Assembly: GCF_001613385.1 (NCBI RefSeq)
Contig: NZ_BDCG01000004.1
Coordinates: 62,001 to 126,000, forward strand
Source: Nocardia flavorosea NBRC 108225
GTDB taxonomy: Bacteria > Actinomycetota > Actinomycetes > Mycobacteriales > Mycobacteriaceae
Direction of reading: 5' to 3'
Length of the DNA stretch: 64,000 nucleotides
Shown here: in pieces, positions 15,758-24,361 of the stretch
Numbering within the stretch: position 1 is the stretch's first letter
Layout of the letters: the number at the start of each line of letters is the position of its first letter
Made by a program: the position numbers and the translations under genes
Notes under the pieces: model-generated
The model's database searches: none
Told to the model about the DNA's origin: nothing
What the model saw: only the letters and a program-made list of their open reading frames with translations

Positions 15758-16537
15758 TCACGGCAGCCACGACACCCGCCCGCGCAACACCCCGTAGCCG
15801 ATATAGGCCACCACATCGATCACTGCGTGCGCGATCACCAACGGCCACAGCCGGCCCGTACGCTGCCAGTACCGTCCGAAGATCACGCCCATCACCACAT
15901 TGCCGATCCCGCCGCCGAGCCCCTGGTAAAGGTGATAGCTGCCACGCAGCAGCGCCGAAGCGGCCAGGGCCGAATTATCCGACCAGCCCAGCGCGCGCAG
16001 CCTGGTCAGCAGGTAGGCGACCACCACGATCTCCTCGGCACCCGAATTGGCACAGGCGGAAAGCACCAGCGCGGGCATCCGCCACCAATGGTCGGCCAGT
16101 GCGTCCGGCACGATCGTCACATTGACCCCCAGGCCCTGGGCGATGAGATACAGCCCCAAGCCGGGAAGCCCGATCGCCGCGGCGAGTACTACGCCGTGCA
16201 TCACATCGGGCCGGGAACGCATCCGGGCCAGACCGATCGCCCGAGTCCCCAGCCCGCTGCGCCACAGCAGGTAGAGAGCCAGCCCCGCCCACGCGGCCAA
16301 ACGCGCCACACCGAGCAGCTGGAACAGCAGATCCAGCACCGGCTGACTCGTCCGCGACGAATTCAACGCGACCGTTTGCTCACCGACACCGCCCGGCGCC
16401 AGCGCGCTCTCCAGCAGCGACAGCGCAGCATTCACCCCGCTCAGGCCGAACGTGACACCGAGGACGACGAGAATTTCGAGCCGGATAGCCCGCTGCTCCC
16501 GTAGCCGGTCACCAACCGTCCAACCGCTTTCGCTCAT
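15758..16537 (-). CDS. CPBP-family intramembrane metalloprotease
   Basis: A 259-residue protein with about seven membrane helices. The CPBP (Abi/CAAX-like) motifs are present: SGAEEIVVVAYLL for the paired Glu, GSYHLYQG for the second-motif His, and IAHAVIDVVAYIG for the third. The Arg usual at the end of EExxxR is absent (EEIVV), as in many actinobacterial members. The substrate is unknown. The ATG at 16537 opens the protein. It lies between the DUF2470 gene and the LCP gene on the same strand, with gaps of 61 and about 106 bp. Confidence 0.85.
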   Translation of the reverse strand: MSESGWTVGDRLREQRAIRLEILVVLGVTFGLSGVNAALSLLESALAPGGVGEQTVALNSSRTSQPVLDLLFQLLGVARLAAWAGLALYLLWRSGLGTRAIGLARMRSRPDVMHGVVLAAAIGLPGLGLYLIAQGLGVNVTIVPDALADHWWRMPALVLSACANSGAEEIVVVAYLLTRLRALGWSDNSALAASALLRGSYHLYQGLGGGIGNVVMGVIFGRYWQRTGRLWPLVIAHAVIDVVAYIGYGVLRGRVSWLP

Positions 16538-16598
16538 GTACCGAACTTATGGGTCCACTGCCCCGCAGGCGTGGCCGGAGGTGCGCGGGCCGCCGGGG

Positions 16599-17357
16599 TC
16601 AGATGGAACGCAAACCGTTGAGAAAGGGGCAGCCGGCGAGGGTGCGGACCGCTCGGCTCAGCGCCTCGACATCTTCGGCGGGTGTGGCGAAGGGCAGGCG
16701 GAAATCGTGATCGCCGTCGATTCCTTCGATGCGCAGGGTGAGGCCGTAGCGATCGATGGCCAGCGGGTGGATCCGGCCGTGGCGCAGCCGGGCCGGCAGG
16801 TGCCGGGCCAACTGGGCGACCACATCGGCGTGATCGGCGTCCAGATGCTGTAGCCACGCCGATTCCATCCCGGAGAACGGATCGGGGGTGGCGAGTCGCA
16901 GAGCGTCGACGCAGACCGATTCCGCGCCGGCCGAATCGGCGACCACCGCCGAGTTCAGCACCAACCGGAGCAGGGTGGTGGTGTGGCCGATATCGAGCAG
17001 GCCGGGGTGTGGATATTCCTCCGCGACGGCGGTGACCAGGGTGCGCTGGGCGCGGGCCGGCACCGCACGGATCCAGCCGCGTAGCCAGACCAGCGCCCGA
17101 ACCGGTTCGCGCAGCGGCAGCGGGGCGTGATCGGTGAGTTCGAGCACGGCGGCTGCACCGGCGACCTGTTCCCGAGCGGCGTAGACCGCGGCGCTCTCGT
17201 TCGGCACCGCGATCACCACGTCGCCGCACTGGCGCAGATAGTGCACCGGGACGGGGGTCGGATCGGCGCCGGGCAGCGCGAGAACGGCCTGTTCGGCGTG
17301 TGCGCAGGCGCTGCGGACGCGTTCGGCGGTGGACGGGGCGGGGGCGGTCGGCGCCAT
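16599..17357 (-). CDS. DUF2470-domain protein, iron-box regulated
   Basis: A 252-residue cytosolic protein. The C-terminal part (LQHLDADHADVVAQLARHL to GIDGDHDFRLPF) matches the DUF2470 fold found in HugZ-type haem-utilisation proteins; the N-terminus has the character of a flavin-binding split-barrel relative. The ATG at 17357 is preferred over a GTG at 17390 because GGAGG lies 5 nt upstream. A strong IdeR-type box lies 43 bp upstream. From memory, the M. tuberculosis counterpart next to pheA (Rv3839) is iron-regulated, so a role in haem or iron use is plausible. No enzymatic residues can be assigned. Confidence 0.8.
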   Translation of the reverse strand: MAPTAPAPSTAERVRSACAHAEQAVLALPGADPTPVPVHYLRQCGDVVIAVPNESAAVYAAREQVAGAAAVLELTDHAPLPLREPVRALVWLRGWIRAVPARAQRTLVTAVAEEYPHPGLLDIGHTTTLLRLVLNSAVVADSAGAESVCVDALRLATPDPFSGMESAWLQHLDADHADVVAQLARHLPARLRHGRIHPLAIDRYGLTLRIEGIDGDHDFRLPFATPAEDVEALSRAVRTLAGCPFLNGLRSI

Positions 17358-17399
17358 CGGTACCTCCAGTGCGGGCGGACCCGGCTTCACGATCGAGAA

Positions 17400-17418
17400 T
17401 TAGGTAAACCTAAGCTAA
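17400..17418 (-). promoter_or_regulatory. IdeR-type iron box
   Basis: TTAGGTAAACCTAAGCTAA matches 17 of 19 positions of TWAGGTWAGSCTWACCTWA. It lies 43 bp upstream of the DUF2470 start, where IdeR binding should repress transcription under iron-replete conditions. It is also about 118 bp upstream of the divergent gene at 17536. Confidence 0.8.
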
Positions 17419-17523
17419 GTTAAAGTCGGGTGTCGCGCAAGGGGATCGCCGCGTGGATCGCCCGGGATGTTCTGCAGCCGGTGGCAGTGACCGGGTGCCC
17501 GCTGCCTACGCCGCCGCCCTGCC

Positions 17524-17529
17524 TACGAT
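17524..17529 (+). promoter_or_regulatory. -10 element of the hypothetical gene at 17536
   Basis: TACGAT ends 6 nt before GTG 17536 and no ribosome site is present, consistent with a leaderless transcript. Confidence 0.45.
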
Positions 17530-17535
17530 CGAAGA

Positions 17536-17967
17536 GTGGTCGCAGGCGAGTCCGAACCGGTCCTGGTGGAACTGAGCGTTCCCAAACGCGTGGTCGAACG
17601 CGGACTGGTGGACGGCCTGGTCGTACCGGCGGGGCAATTCACCGGCGAACGCCGGCTGGACCCGGCCCTACCGGATGAACGCATCGCCGACTTCCTGGCC
17701 GAGGCCGCCCACCGCCCGGACGGTTTCGTAGCCCGCGCCGAGGGCGGCGCACAGGCCCTGGCGGTCCTGGCCGGCACGGTCGCCGCACTGTGCGGCGAAG
17801 ATATCCGCAAGGCGCTGAACAGCCCGGATACCGCATTCTTGGCCGGACTTTCCAATGGCGCAGCCGATGCCGTCCGGGAAATACTGCTCGGGATCGAGAG
17901 CGATACGCCGGTCGAGACCGAGCGCGCGTTGCGTGCGGCACTACGCCCGGCGGAGACCGGAGGCTGA
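17536..17967 (+). CDS. Hypothetical protein
   Basis: A 143-residue protein, not recognised. It is soluble and helical (DERIADFLAEAAHRPDGF, AQALAVLAGTVAALCGEDIRKAL, LSNGAADAVREILLGI), with no signal peptide. The GTG start has no ribosome site but a TACGAT hexamer 6 nt upstream. It lies 82 bp before pheA on the same strand and is divergent from the DUF2470 gene. Confidence 0.65.
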   Translation: MVAGESEPVLVELSVPKRVVERGLVDGLVVPAGQFTGERRLDPALPDERIADFLAEAAHRPDGFVARAEGGAQALAVLAGTVAALCGEDIRKALNSPDTAFLAGLSNGAADAVREILLGIESDTPVETERALRAALRPAETGG

Positions 17968-18036
17968 CCCACGGGCGTCTTCCCGCCCGCGGATTCGAGT
18001 CCCCGATACCGGGGGCGAGCACACTGCCCGCACAAG

Positions 18037-18042
18037 TACGCT
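18037..18042 (+). promoter_or_regulatory. -10 element of pheA
   Basis: TACGCT ends 7 nt before the GTG of pheA, with no ribosome site between, suggesting a leaderless start. Confidence 0.5.
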
Positions 18043-18049
18043 CGTAGAC

Positions 18050-18967
18050 GTGCCGCGTATCGCCTATTTCGGTCCGTCCGGAACATTCACCGAGATGGCC
18101 CTCGCCGAATTCGAAAACTCGGGGTCCTTCGACGGGCCGGTCGAGCGGATTGCCGCTCCCAGTCAGGCAGCCGCCCTGGACCTGGTGCGTGCGGGTTCCG
18201 CGGCCGCGGCGGTGGTGCCGATCGAAAGTTCGGTGGACGGCTCCATCTCGGCGACCCTGGACTCGCTGGCCATCGGACCGCGGTTGCAGATCGTCGCCGA
18301 AACCGAACTGGAAGTGACCTTCACCATCCTTGCCCGGCCCGGAACCGATATCGCCGCCGTCCGGTCACTGGCCGCGTACCCGGTCGCATTGGCCCAGGTC
18401 CGCAACTGGGTGGCCGATACCTGGTCCGATGTCTCGATCCACACCTCCAACTCGAATGCCGCCGCCGCGGAAGACGTCCGCGACGGCCTGGCGGACGCCG
18501 CGGTGTCCACCGCGCTGGCGGGAGAACGACTCGGCTTGACGGTGCTCGCCGACGGGGTCGCCGACCACGACCAGGCCGTCACCCGGTTTGTGCTGGTCAC
18601 CGCGCCGCGCGTGGCGCCGGCCCCCACCGGCAGCGACCGCACCTCGATCGTGATCGAGGAACTGCCGAACCTGCCCGGTTCCCTCATGCGTGCCTTTGCC
18701 GAATTCTCCACCCGCGGAATAGATCTCACCCGAATCGAATCCCGGCCTACGCGGACCGGTATGGGCACCTACCGCTTCTACCTCGACTGCGTCGGCCATA
18801 TCGAAGATGCCGCGGTGGCCGAGGCATTGAAGGCGCTGCACCGCACGGCGCATATCCGTTTCCTCGGCTCCTGGCCCGCGACCTCCGCGAACGGCACACC
18901 GCCACCGTCGGACGAGGATGCAGCGCTCTGGTTGACCCAGCTACGCAAAGGGGTGGCCGACCTGTGA
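18050..18967 (+). CDS. pheA: Prephenate dehydratase
   Basis: A 305-residue monofunctional enzyme converting prephenate to phenylpyruvate in phenylalanine synthesis. The PDT domain starts IAYFGPSGTFTEMAL and contains VPIESSVDGSI and the catalytic T-R-F motif in AVTRFVLV. A C-terminal ACT domain follows, with the Phe-binding LTRIESRPTRTGMGTYRFYLD (ESRP motif), so feedback inhibition is expected. The length is close to mycobacterial PheA. GTG 18050 is chosen because homology begins at VPRIAYFG; the frame extends upstream without similarity. The stop overlaps the phosphatase start (GTGA). Confidence 0.96.
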   Translation: MPRIAYFGPSGTFTEMALAEFENSGSFDGPVERIAAPSQAAALDLVRAGSAAAAVVPIESSVDGSISATLDSLAIGPRLQIVAETELEVTFTILARPGTDIAAVRSLAAYPVALAQVRNWVADTWSDVSIHTSNSNAAAAEDVRDGLADAAVSTALAGERLGLTVLADGVADHDQAVTRFVLVTAPRVAPAPTGSDRTSIVIEELPNLPGSLMRAFAEFSTRGIDLTRIESRPTRTGMGTYRFYLDCVGHIEDAAVAEALKALHRTAHIRFLGSWPATSANGTPPPSDEDAALWLTQLRKGVADL

Positions 18968-19629
18968 CCGCCAAACTCATCCTGGTCCGGCACGGCGAAA
19001 CCGAAGGTAACGTCGCCAAGATCCTGGACACCAAACTGCCCGGCCTGCCGCTCACCGAACGCGGCGCCGCCCAGGCCAAGGCCTTCGGCGAGGGATTGCT
19101 GACCCCGCCGCGCGCCCTCTTCCACTCGCATGCGCTGCGGGCACGCCAGACCGCGGGCTATATCGAGGCGGCCACCGGAGTGCGGGCGATAGGCCGCGAC
19201 GATGTACACGAGGTACAGCTCGGTGACCTGGACGGATCGGCCAGTCCTGAAGCCCACGAACAGTTCCAGGCGATCTACCGGTCCTGGCATGAGGGCAGGT
19301 TGACCGAGCGTGTTCCCGGCGGAGAATCGGGTCGCGATGTGCTCGACCGCTTTCTTCCCGCAATCGCCGATCTACGTGCGGAATATCTGCTGGAAGCCGG
19401 TGACGGCGGCGACGTTCTGGTGGTCACCCACGGCGCCGCCATGCGGCTGCTGGGCCGGGAGCTGGCCGGGGTGGCCCCGCCCTTCACCACCAACAATCAT
19501 CTGGACAACACCGAGACGATCGAACTGGTCGCACGGCCCGGCGGTGGCTGGGAATGTGTCCGCTGGGGCCGGTTCACCCCGCCGTTCGGCGCTAAGGCGG
19601 AATTCGGCGCCGACGATCCCATGGGGTAG
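18964..19629 (+). CDS. Histidine phosphatase (phosphoglycerate mutase) family protein
   Basis: A 221-residue protein with the branch-1 signature LVRHGETEGN (phospho-accepting His), the Arg in HALRARQTAGYIE, the acid-base Glu region (EVQLGDLDG), and VVTHGAAMRLL with the second His. Such proteins are phosphatases more often than mutases; the substrate is not evident. It is coupled to pheA by a 4-bp overlap, and the same pairing occurs in M. tuberculosis (Rv3838c-Rv3837c, from memory), suggesting a conserved functional link. Confidence 0.9.
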   Translation: MTAKLILVRHGETEGNVAKILDTKLPGLPLTERGAAQAKAFGEGLLTPPRALFHSHALRARQTAGYIEAATGVRAIGRDDVHEVQLGDLDGSASPEAHEQFQAIYRSWHEGRLTERVPGGESGRDVLDRFLPAIADLRAEYLLEAGDGGDVLVVTHGAAMRLLGRELAGVAPPFTTNNHLDNTETIELVARPGGGWECVRWGRFTPPFGAKAEFGADDPMG

Positions 19630-19834
19630 CGAGCGTTCCCGGGCGCCCACTGCCATGGGCAGCGCCGGTGGGCCGGTCAGGTCGGACGGCAGTAGCTGAA
19701 CCGCGCCGGGTACGCGCCGTCGGCACGGCGAGTCGGGACCGGGACGCCATTGTGCCGCGCGGGGATCTTCCGCGATATGCCTGGCCGGCGCGCAGGAAAT
19801 GCGCAAACCGGCAGGCACCTGAGCGATATCTCCG

Positions 19835-19872
19835 GGAGCGGGGCCACACCTCAGTGGATGCGGCCCCGCTCC
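19835..19872. terminator. Hairpin between convergent units
   Basis: An 11-bp stem, GGAGCGGGGCC (19835-19845) with GGCCCCGCTCC (19862-19872), lies in the 334-bp gap between the phosphatase gene and the converging EspG gene. Nothing else was recognised in this gap. Confidence 0.6.
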
Positions 19873-19963
19873 GGGACGCCACTCGGAGACGCCGAGTACC
19901 TCTGCTCGTTTCCGTCGACCATGAGCAACGCGCAGGGGAATCGGCTTCGACAGGCCCGGCCGA

Positions 19964-20794
19964 TCAGGCCAGCGCAGGGTTGGTCGGGAATTCCGAACGC
20001 TCGGGCAGCGAATTGATCAGATCCTGCAGGGCGATTCGCAGCCGGGCATCCGTACCGCTGCTGAACGACGTCCATTTGGTTCCATCGTCCGCGAGGCTGG
20101 CGGTGGCGATGAAACGGCCCGCCCGCGTATTGAATACGGCGATATGGTTGTCGGCGATATCGCGACTCGCGTCCCCGTAGACGACCCCCACGATTTCGGC
20201 ATGCGATTCGCAATGTGCCATGGCCGATGCGATGGTTTGCGCATCCCGGGTGGGATTGCCGACCTTCGCCAGCCGAGCGGCGGTGGCCGCCGGATCGCCG
20301 GTATCGTCGAAAATCGGCACGAGTTGTTCGGTGGGCGCATTCATTCCGGTCAGTTCCAGCGGTTGAGCGGGACCGAGTGCCGCCATCACCGGTCCTGGTA
20401 GATCCTCGCCGGCCTCATCGATGATGTAGGACACCGGTCCACGCAGGGCGACCGTCACCAAATCGTCGCCCTTCGCCAGGCACATCCGGCTCGCCTGGCC
20501 GCCCACGAAGAGTCGCAGTGCCACCTCCCAGTGCGGCCGGTACAGGCCGCGTAGCCGGTCGGCGAGCTCCGGATGGATATGATCGCCGTCGAGCAGTTCC
20601 CGTTCGGTCAGCAACTGCTCGGCGGCTTTCATGGCTCTGTCGTGGTCGACCTCGTTGTCGTAGCGACCCCGCGCGTCGAGCACGACGGGGACTTCGTCGA
20701 TCTCCAGTTTCTCCAGGAGATACTGCATTTCGTCGAGCGACAACGACACCGCCGCGAGTATGGACGCGCCGCGCCCCCCACCCAGCACCGTCAC
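19964..20794 (-). CDS. EspG-family ESX secretion chaperone
   Basis: A 276-residue protein of the EspG family, cytosolic chaperones that bind PE-PPE pairs for type VII secretion. The pattern LSLDEMQYLLEKLEIDEVPVVLDA near the N-terminus, RGLYRPHWEVALRLFVGG, and the C-terminal half (FNTRAGRFIATASLADDGTKWTSFSSGTDARLRIALQDLI) fit the family. The annotated GTG (20794) overlaps the PPE stop by 4 bp; a second GTG at 20749 (VSLSLDEM) gives a more typical N-terminus. It is the last gene of a PE-PPE-EspG operon. No ESX core genes are in the window. Confidence 0.85.
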   Translation of the reverse strand: MTVLGGGRGASILAAVSLSLDEMQYLLEKLEIDEVPVVLDARGRYDNEVDHDRAMKAAEQLLTERELLDGDHIHPELADRLRGLYRPHWEVALRLFVGGQASRMCLAKGDDLVTVALRGPVSYIIDEAGEDLPGPVMAALGPAQPLELTGMNAPTEQLVPIFDDTGDPAATAARLAKVGNPTRDAQTIASAMAHCESHAEIVGVVYGDASRDIADNHIAVFNTRAGRFIATASLADDGTKWTSFSSGTDARLRIALQDLINSLPERSEFPTNPALA

Positions 20795-21948
20795 TTGTCC
20801 GACCGCTGGGGTTCGGCGCCGATGACGCCGTCCGCGATATAGCGCCCGTCGGCGAAATGATTACCACGCAGGTAATCGGCCGCGTCGTGATCCTGCTCGT
20901 CCTCGCGTCCGGCACGGGCGTTACCCATCAGCGGGCTCCCGGCGGTGCCGGGGCCGGCCGGCCGGACGGGGGCGGCTTCGCCGCGCGTCACGGCGACGGA
21001 TTCGGTGGCGGGCGCGGCGCCGCTCGCGGGTGGAGCCCCCCAACCCTCGGGTACTTTCAGCCCGCCGTTGTTCAGTCCCAGGGCCGAGCTGGGCACACCA
21101 CCGGCCCGGGTCGCGGCCGCCGCGGTGGATGCCGCTACCGCGCCGGTCACCATGCCGGGCATCGGCGCCACCGATGCGGGTGCCGAGGTGGTGGTGGCCG
21201 CGGCGATGGCATTCGCGCCGAGATTGCCGACGGTGGTGACACCGGTACTCGCCACCGAACCGGCAACATTCGCGGCCTGGGTGACCGCGCTCGCGACACC
21301 GGGATTCTGGGCCAGCGCACTACCCGCCGCGGCCAGCATCTTCACCGGATCGCCGTTGGCTTCCTTCATGGCATCCTCGGCGGGGCCCGGATCGGCCTGG
21401 CCGGCGCCGTTGGCGATCGGCGGCGGGTTGAGGAATTCGCCGGGCGTCAGCACAAGCGCGGTAATGGCCGCCTCGTACGTCTCCATGGTGAGTGCTGCCC
21501 GCAGATCCAGGGCGGCCTTGGCCGTTTCCGCAACCTGAGAGCTGCCGTTGAGGACTCCACCGGTGGTGTGAGCCGCGGCGCGGGCCGCGTTCACCGCCGC
21601 GATCTCCGGCAGGCTCGGCATGGCGATCGAGGCCACGGTGTAGGCAGTGGCCTGCGAGGCGGCCTTGGTGCCCAGCGTCGCGGCCATGGCACCCTGCTGC
21701 TGCGCCCAGCCGGTGAAGCCGACCAGGCGGGCCAGGGCGCCGATACCGTTGACGCTCTGCATACCGACGCCGAGTTCGGCCATCACCCGGACCACCGTGG
21801 CATTGGCATCCACCCAGGCCGCGGTGAGTGCGCCCCACGCGGTGGCGGCCCCGGACATCGGGATGGCGTGCGATCCCGCGTTCAGTGCGATCGAATTCCC
21901 CTCGGCGAGTCTGGGCAGCCAGAACACCCCGGTGATACCTGCGGTCAT
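20791..21948 (-). CDS. PPE-domain protein
   Basis: The product has 385 residues. The N-terminal 170 residues are a helical PPE domain of the Nocardia type, opening with GVFWLPRLAEGNSIALNAG and including VGFTGWAQQQGAMAATL and ALTMETYEAAITALV. From about residue 190 it is Ala/Gly/Pro/Thr-rich. It ends with an acidic motif, DYLRGNHFADGRYIADGVIG, that seems conserved in such proteins. It is expected to pair with the PE protein, bind EspG and be secreted by an ESX system. It lies between PE and espG genes, overlapping espG by 4 bp; the gap to PE is 102 bp. Confidence 0.88.
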   Translation of the reverse strand: MTAGITGVFWLPRLAEGNSIALNAGSHAIPMSGAATAWGALTAAWVDANATVVRVMAELGVGMQSVNGIGALARLVGFTGWAQQQGAMAATLGTKAASQATAYTVASIAMPSLPEIAAVNAARAAAHTTGGVLNGSSQVAETAKAALDLRAALTMETYEAAITALVLTPGEFLNPPPIANGAGQADPGPAEDAMKEANGDPVKMLAAAGSALAQNPGVASAVTQAANVAGSVASTGVTTVGNLGANAIAAATTTSAPASVAPMPGMVTGAVAASTAAAATRAGGVPSSALGLNNGGLKVPEGWGAPPASGAAPATESVAVTRGEAAPVRPAGPGTAGSPLMGNARAGREDEQDHDAADYLRGNHFADGRYIADGVIGAEPQRSDK

Positions 21949-22050
21949 GCTTGTTTCTCCCCTTGTGAACTATCGCTGATACTTCGGCGGTCGCGCCACG
22001 CGCGCTCGTGGTCCGCGCCGCGGTGCGGCGCGTTCGAGATCATCGGTGGC

Positions 22051-22383
22051 CTAGGCGCTGATCGCGCCGAACGGTGCGCCGGTGAGCGCCAGTACACCGG
22101 CCGAGGCCGCGTCCTGGGCAAGGTATCCGGCGAGCTGGGTACGCAGGATGGCGGCGGTGTGGTGCAGCTCGAGCACAGCCTGCGCCAGCGAGGTCTGGTG
22201 GGTGGCGGCACCCTTGTTCATATGCATCGCACCGTGTATCGACGCCTCGTCGGCGCCGGACGGCGCGACATAGGTGGCGGGTACGGTGGCCGCGGCAACC
22301 CCGGCCAGCCGGTCGGCGAGCAGGTCCAGTTCGACCGCTGCGGCAAGGATGAGCTCAGGTGTGACGCCGACATTGCCAATCAT
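22051..22383 (-). CDS. PE-domain protein
   Basis: A 110-residue, PE-domain-only protein. It begins MIGNVGVTPELILAAAVEL and forms a helix-turn-helix hairpin with GAMHMNKGAATHQTSLAQAVLELHH, the length of a PE domain with no C-terminal extension. ATG 22383 is supported by AAGGAG 8 nt upstream. Likely secreted as a dimer with the downstream PPE protein. The exact ESX export motif YxxxD/E is not seen, as the end is LAGYLAQDAASAG (Y-xxx-D-like: YLAQD). Confidence 0.82.
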   Translation of the reverse strand: MIGNVGVTPELILAAAVELDLLADRLAGVAAATVPATYVAPSGADEASIHGAMHMNKGAATHQTSLAQAVLELHHTAAILRTQLAGYLAQDAASAGVLALTGAPFGAISA

Positions 22384-22558
22384 GTCCTCGACTCCTTCTT
22401 GTGGCGGCTCTTGGGCGGAACCACGAGAATTCCCCCTACGAGTACATTGGACGCGATACCCCCGCGAGCGGTTCCATCGAATCCAGAACTTCTTCCGGTG
22501 CGGTCCGGCCCCGCGCCCGTGCATCCCCTGCCGGCGCGTCGCGTAGACCAGGCTTAGC

Positions 22559-22909
22559 TTAACCCCATCCCAACTGATGCAGCCGGTCTTCGTCAATCCC
22601 GAAATAGTGTGCGATTTCGTGGATCACGGTGATCCGTACCTCCTCCACCACTTCGTCCTCGTCGGCGCAGATCGACAACAGGGCCTCCCGATAGATGGTG
22701 ATCGTATCGGGAAGCGAACCGCCGTAATGACTGTCGCGTTCGGTGAGCGCGATCCCGTGGTAGAGCCCCAGCAGATGCGGATCGTCGGGATTACGCGGTT
22801 CGATCAGCACGACCACGTTGTCGATGGCCCGGGACAACTCCGGGGGGATCAGGTCCAGCGCATCCCCGACGAGCTCTTCGAAACGGGTCTCCGACATGGT
22901 TACCGGCAC
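22559..22909 (-). CDS. Small zincin-like metallopeptidase
   Basis: A 116-residue single-domain protein. The active-site motif is IHEIAHYFGIDEDRLHQLGW, that is H-E-x-x-H-xx-G-x-D with the trailing R-L typical of the family of small bacterial metallopeptidases. The acidic run DEDEVVEEVR precedes it. No signal peptide is present. GTG 22909 has GGAG 7 nt upstream. A homologous gene sits beside the septum-formation gene and serS in M. tuberculosis (Rv3836, from memory). The natural substrate is unknown. Confidence 0.88.
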   Translation of the reverse strand: MPVTMSETRFEELVGDALDLIPPELSRAIDNVVVLIEPRNPDDPHLLGLYHGIALTERDSHYGGSLPDTITIYREALLSICADEDEVVEEVRITVIHEIAHYFGIDEDRLHQLGWG

Positions 22910-22923
22910 AGTGACGCTCCGTC

Positions 22924-24207
22924 TCAGCGCGGCGCGGGCCGCGGCTCCGGCTGCGGGGGCAGCGGCGCCGCACCCGGCAACGGGGTGGGAGTGGAGCGGC
23001 CCGAGTTCGGCGGCGGTACGGGCTCCTGACCGTCGATCATGATCCGGCCGCGCGCCGGACCCACGATCGGTGCGAAACCTTCCTGGTCCGCGCCCTTTCC
23101 GATCATGCAGTTCAACTTCCGGCTACCGGCCAGCCAGCTGCGCGCATCGATGAAATCGAAGAACACCGTCAGTGTCTTGTCCCGCAGCACATGCGGGCCG
23201 CCGAGATAGTCGTTGGTGGTCCGGCCGCATTCCTCTTCCAGGAATCTGTCCTGGTCGTCCTTGGACGGGGGCCCGCCGGGGAACCGGGCGGACAGATCGA
23301 TAGTCGACGCGATTTCGACGGCATGTTCCTGGGCGCAGTCGACGGGATCGGTCGGCAGGTTCTGGCTGATCCCGAGGCAGACGCCGGGCTCGTACACCTT
23401 GGACTGGTCGCTTTCGGCCACGCGACCGGTATTGGGCAGCGGGTTGCCGCTCAATCCGGGTACCTGCAAACCGCAGCGCAGGATGCGATCGCCGGAAGTG
23501 TTCCAGCCGTCATTGCTCGGATACATCAATCCCACCGCGTACTTGCCGCGCGGGTCGAACCGGCCGTTGAGGTAGCGCTGGGCTGCGGGCACGCAATGTT
23601 CCTCGCGGAGTTCGGTGAGCCGCAGCGAATCCGGCCAGACAGCACCGGGCCCGAATTCGGCGCCGGGGTACCGGCTCAGATCGACCGTATCGGTGACCTC
23701 GAACAAATGCTCCTCGGCGCAATCCAGTTCCACCAGATCCGAATGGTCCGGCTTGGTCCAGGTGAGGCAATCGCCCGGAGCCACCGATGCGAATACCTTG
23801 TCCGCCTTTGCGACCACCCCGCCCGGACTGCGTGCCTGCAGGTTCGAATCGTTGTCGAACCCGCTGAGCATCAGCGTGGCCAGCGCCGCGACGATCGCGC
23901 CGACGGCCACCGCGAGCAGGCTCCAGCGCAACCGCGGCGCGGGGACCCGTTTGGGTTTGCCTTTGCCGCTCGGTCGCGGACCTGCCGCCGCACTCGGACG
24001 CGACCCCGCCGGCCCCGGCCGTTTCCCCCGGCGTGGGGAGGGCACCGCCGTGGGATCGTGGTCCGGCCCGTCAGGGGATGCCGGATCACCGGACCGGGTC
24101 CGCGCGGTATCGGTCTTGCGACCGCGGCCCGGGCGGGCGGTACGCGAGCGCAACGATTGGCCGCCACGGAGGCCGGGCCGGTTTGCAGGCTCATTTTCGG
24201 AGGACAT
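22924..24207 (-). CDS. Septum-formation family membrane protein
   Basis: The product has 427 residues. A long basic, Pro-rich cytoplasmic segment (1-90) is followed by one membrane helix ([20 protein letters not shown]) and an extracytoplasmic part with two similar Cys-containing modules: [22 protein letters not shown] and [22 protein letters not shown]. Paired Cys suggest disulfides. The tail is Pro-rich. The septum-formation label is the family name; a direct role in division is not shown by the sequence. It is divergent from serS and 14 bp upstream of the metallopeptidase gene. Confidence 0.82.
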   Translation of the reverse strand: MSSENEPANRPGLRGGQSLRSRTARPGRGRKTDTARTRSGDPASPDGPDHDPTAVPSPRRGKRPGPAGSRPSAAAGPRPSGKGKPKRVPAPRLRWSLLAVAVGAIVAALATLMLSGFDNDSNLQARSPGGVVAKADKVFASVAPGDCLTWTKPDHSDLVELDCAEEHLFEVTDTVDLSRYPGAEFGPGAVWPDSLRLTELREEHCVPAAQRYLNGRFDPRGKYAVGLMYPSNDGWNTSGDRILRCGLQVPGLSGNPLPNTGRVAESDQSKVYEPGVCLGISQNLPTDPVDCAQEHAVEIASTIDLSARFPGGPPSKDDQDRFLEEECGRTTNDYLGGPHVLRDKTLTVFFDFIDARSWLAGSRKLNCMIGKGADQEGFAPIVGPARGRIMIDGQEPVPPPNSGRSTPTPLPGAAPLPPQPEPRPAPR

Positions 24208-24323
24208 CGCGGTCCATCATGGCAGCGCCACACCCGAACGTGCCACGAACCCGGCCGATCGGTATGGCGCACTTGTGCGAGAACCGGTGGGGACCGGCGT
24301 GGGCCCGTGGGGGAGATACTCGG

Positions 24324-24353
24324 TTGAGGCCGGAAATCAGCGCCCATTACGCT
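24324..24353 (+). promoter_or_regulatory. Promoter of serS
   Basis: TTGAGG (24324-24329) and TACGCT (24348-24353) have an 18-bp spacer. The hexamer ends 8 nt before the serS ATG with no ribosome site, pointing to a leaderless transcript. Confidence 0.6.
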
Positions 24354-24361
24354 GGTCAGCC

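Noticed and set aside
17970..18005. GGATTCGAGTCC, resembling a tRNA T-arm
   Set aside because: No acceptor, D-arm or anticodon stem can be paired around it, and it falls in the short hypothetical-pheA gap.
22545..22570. Possible iron box (AGGCTTAGCTTAACC)
   Set aside because: It overlaps the 3' end of the metallopeptidase gene, not a promoter, and matches the IdeR consensus only with gaps.
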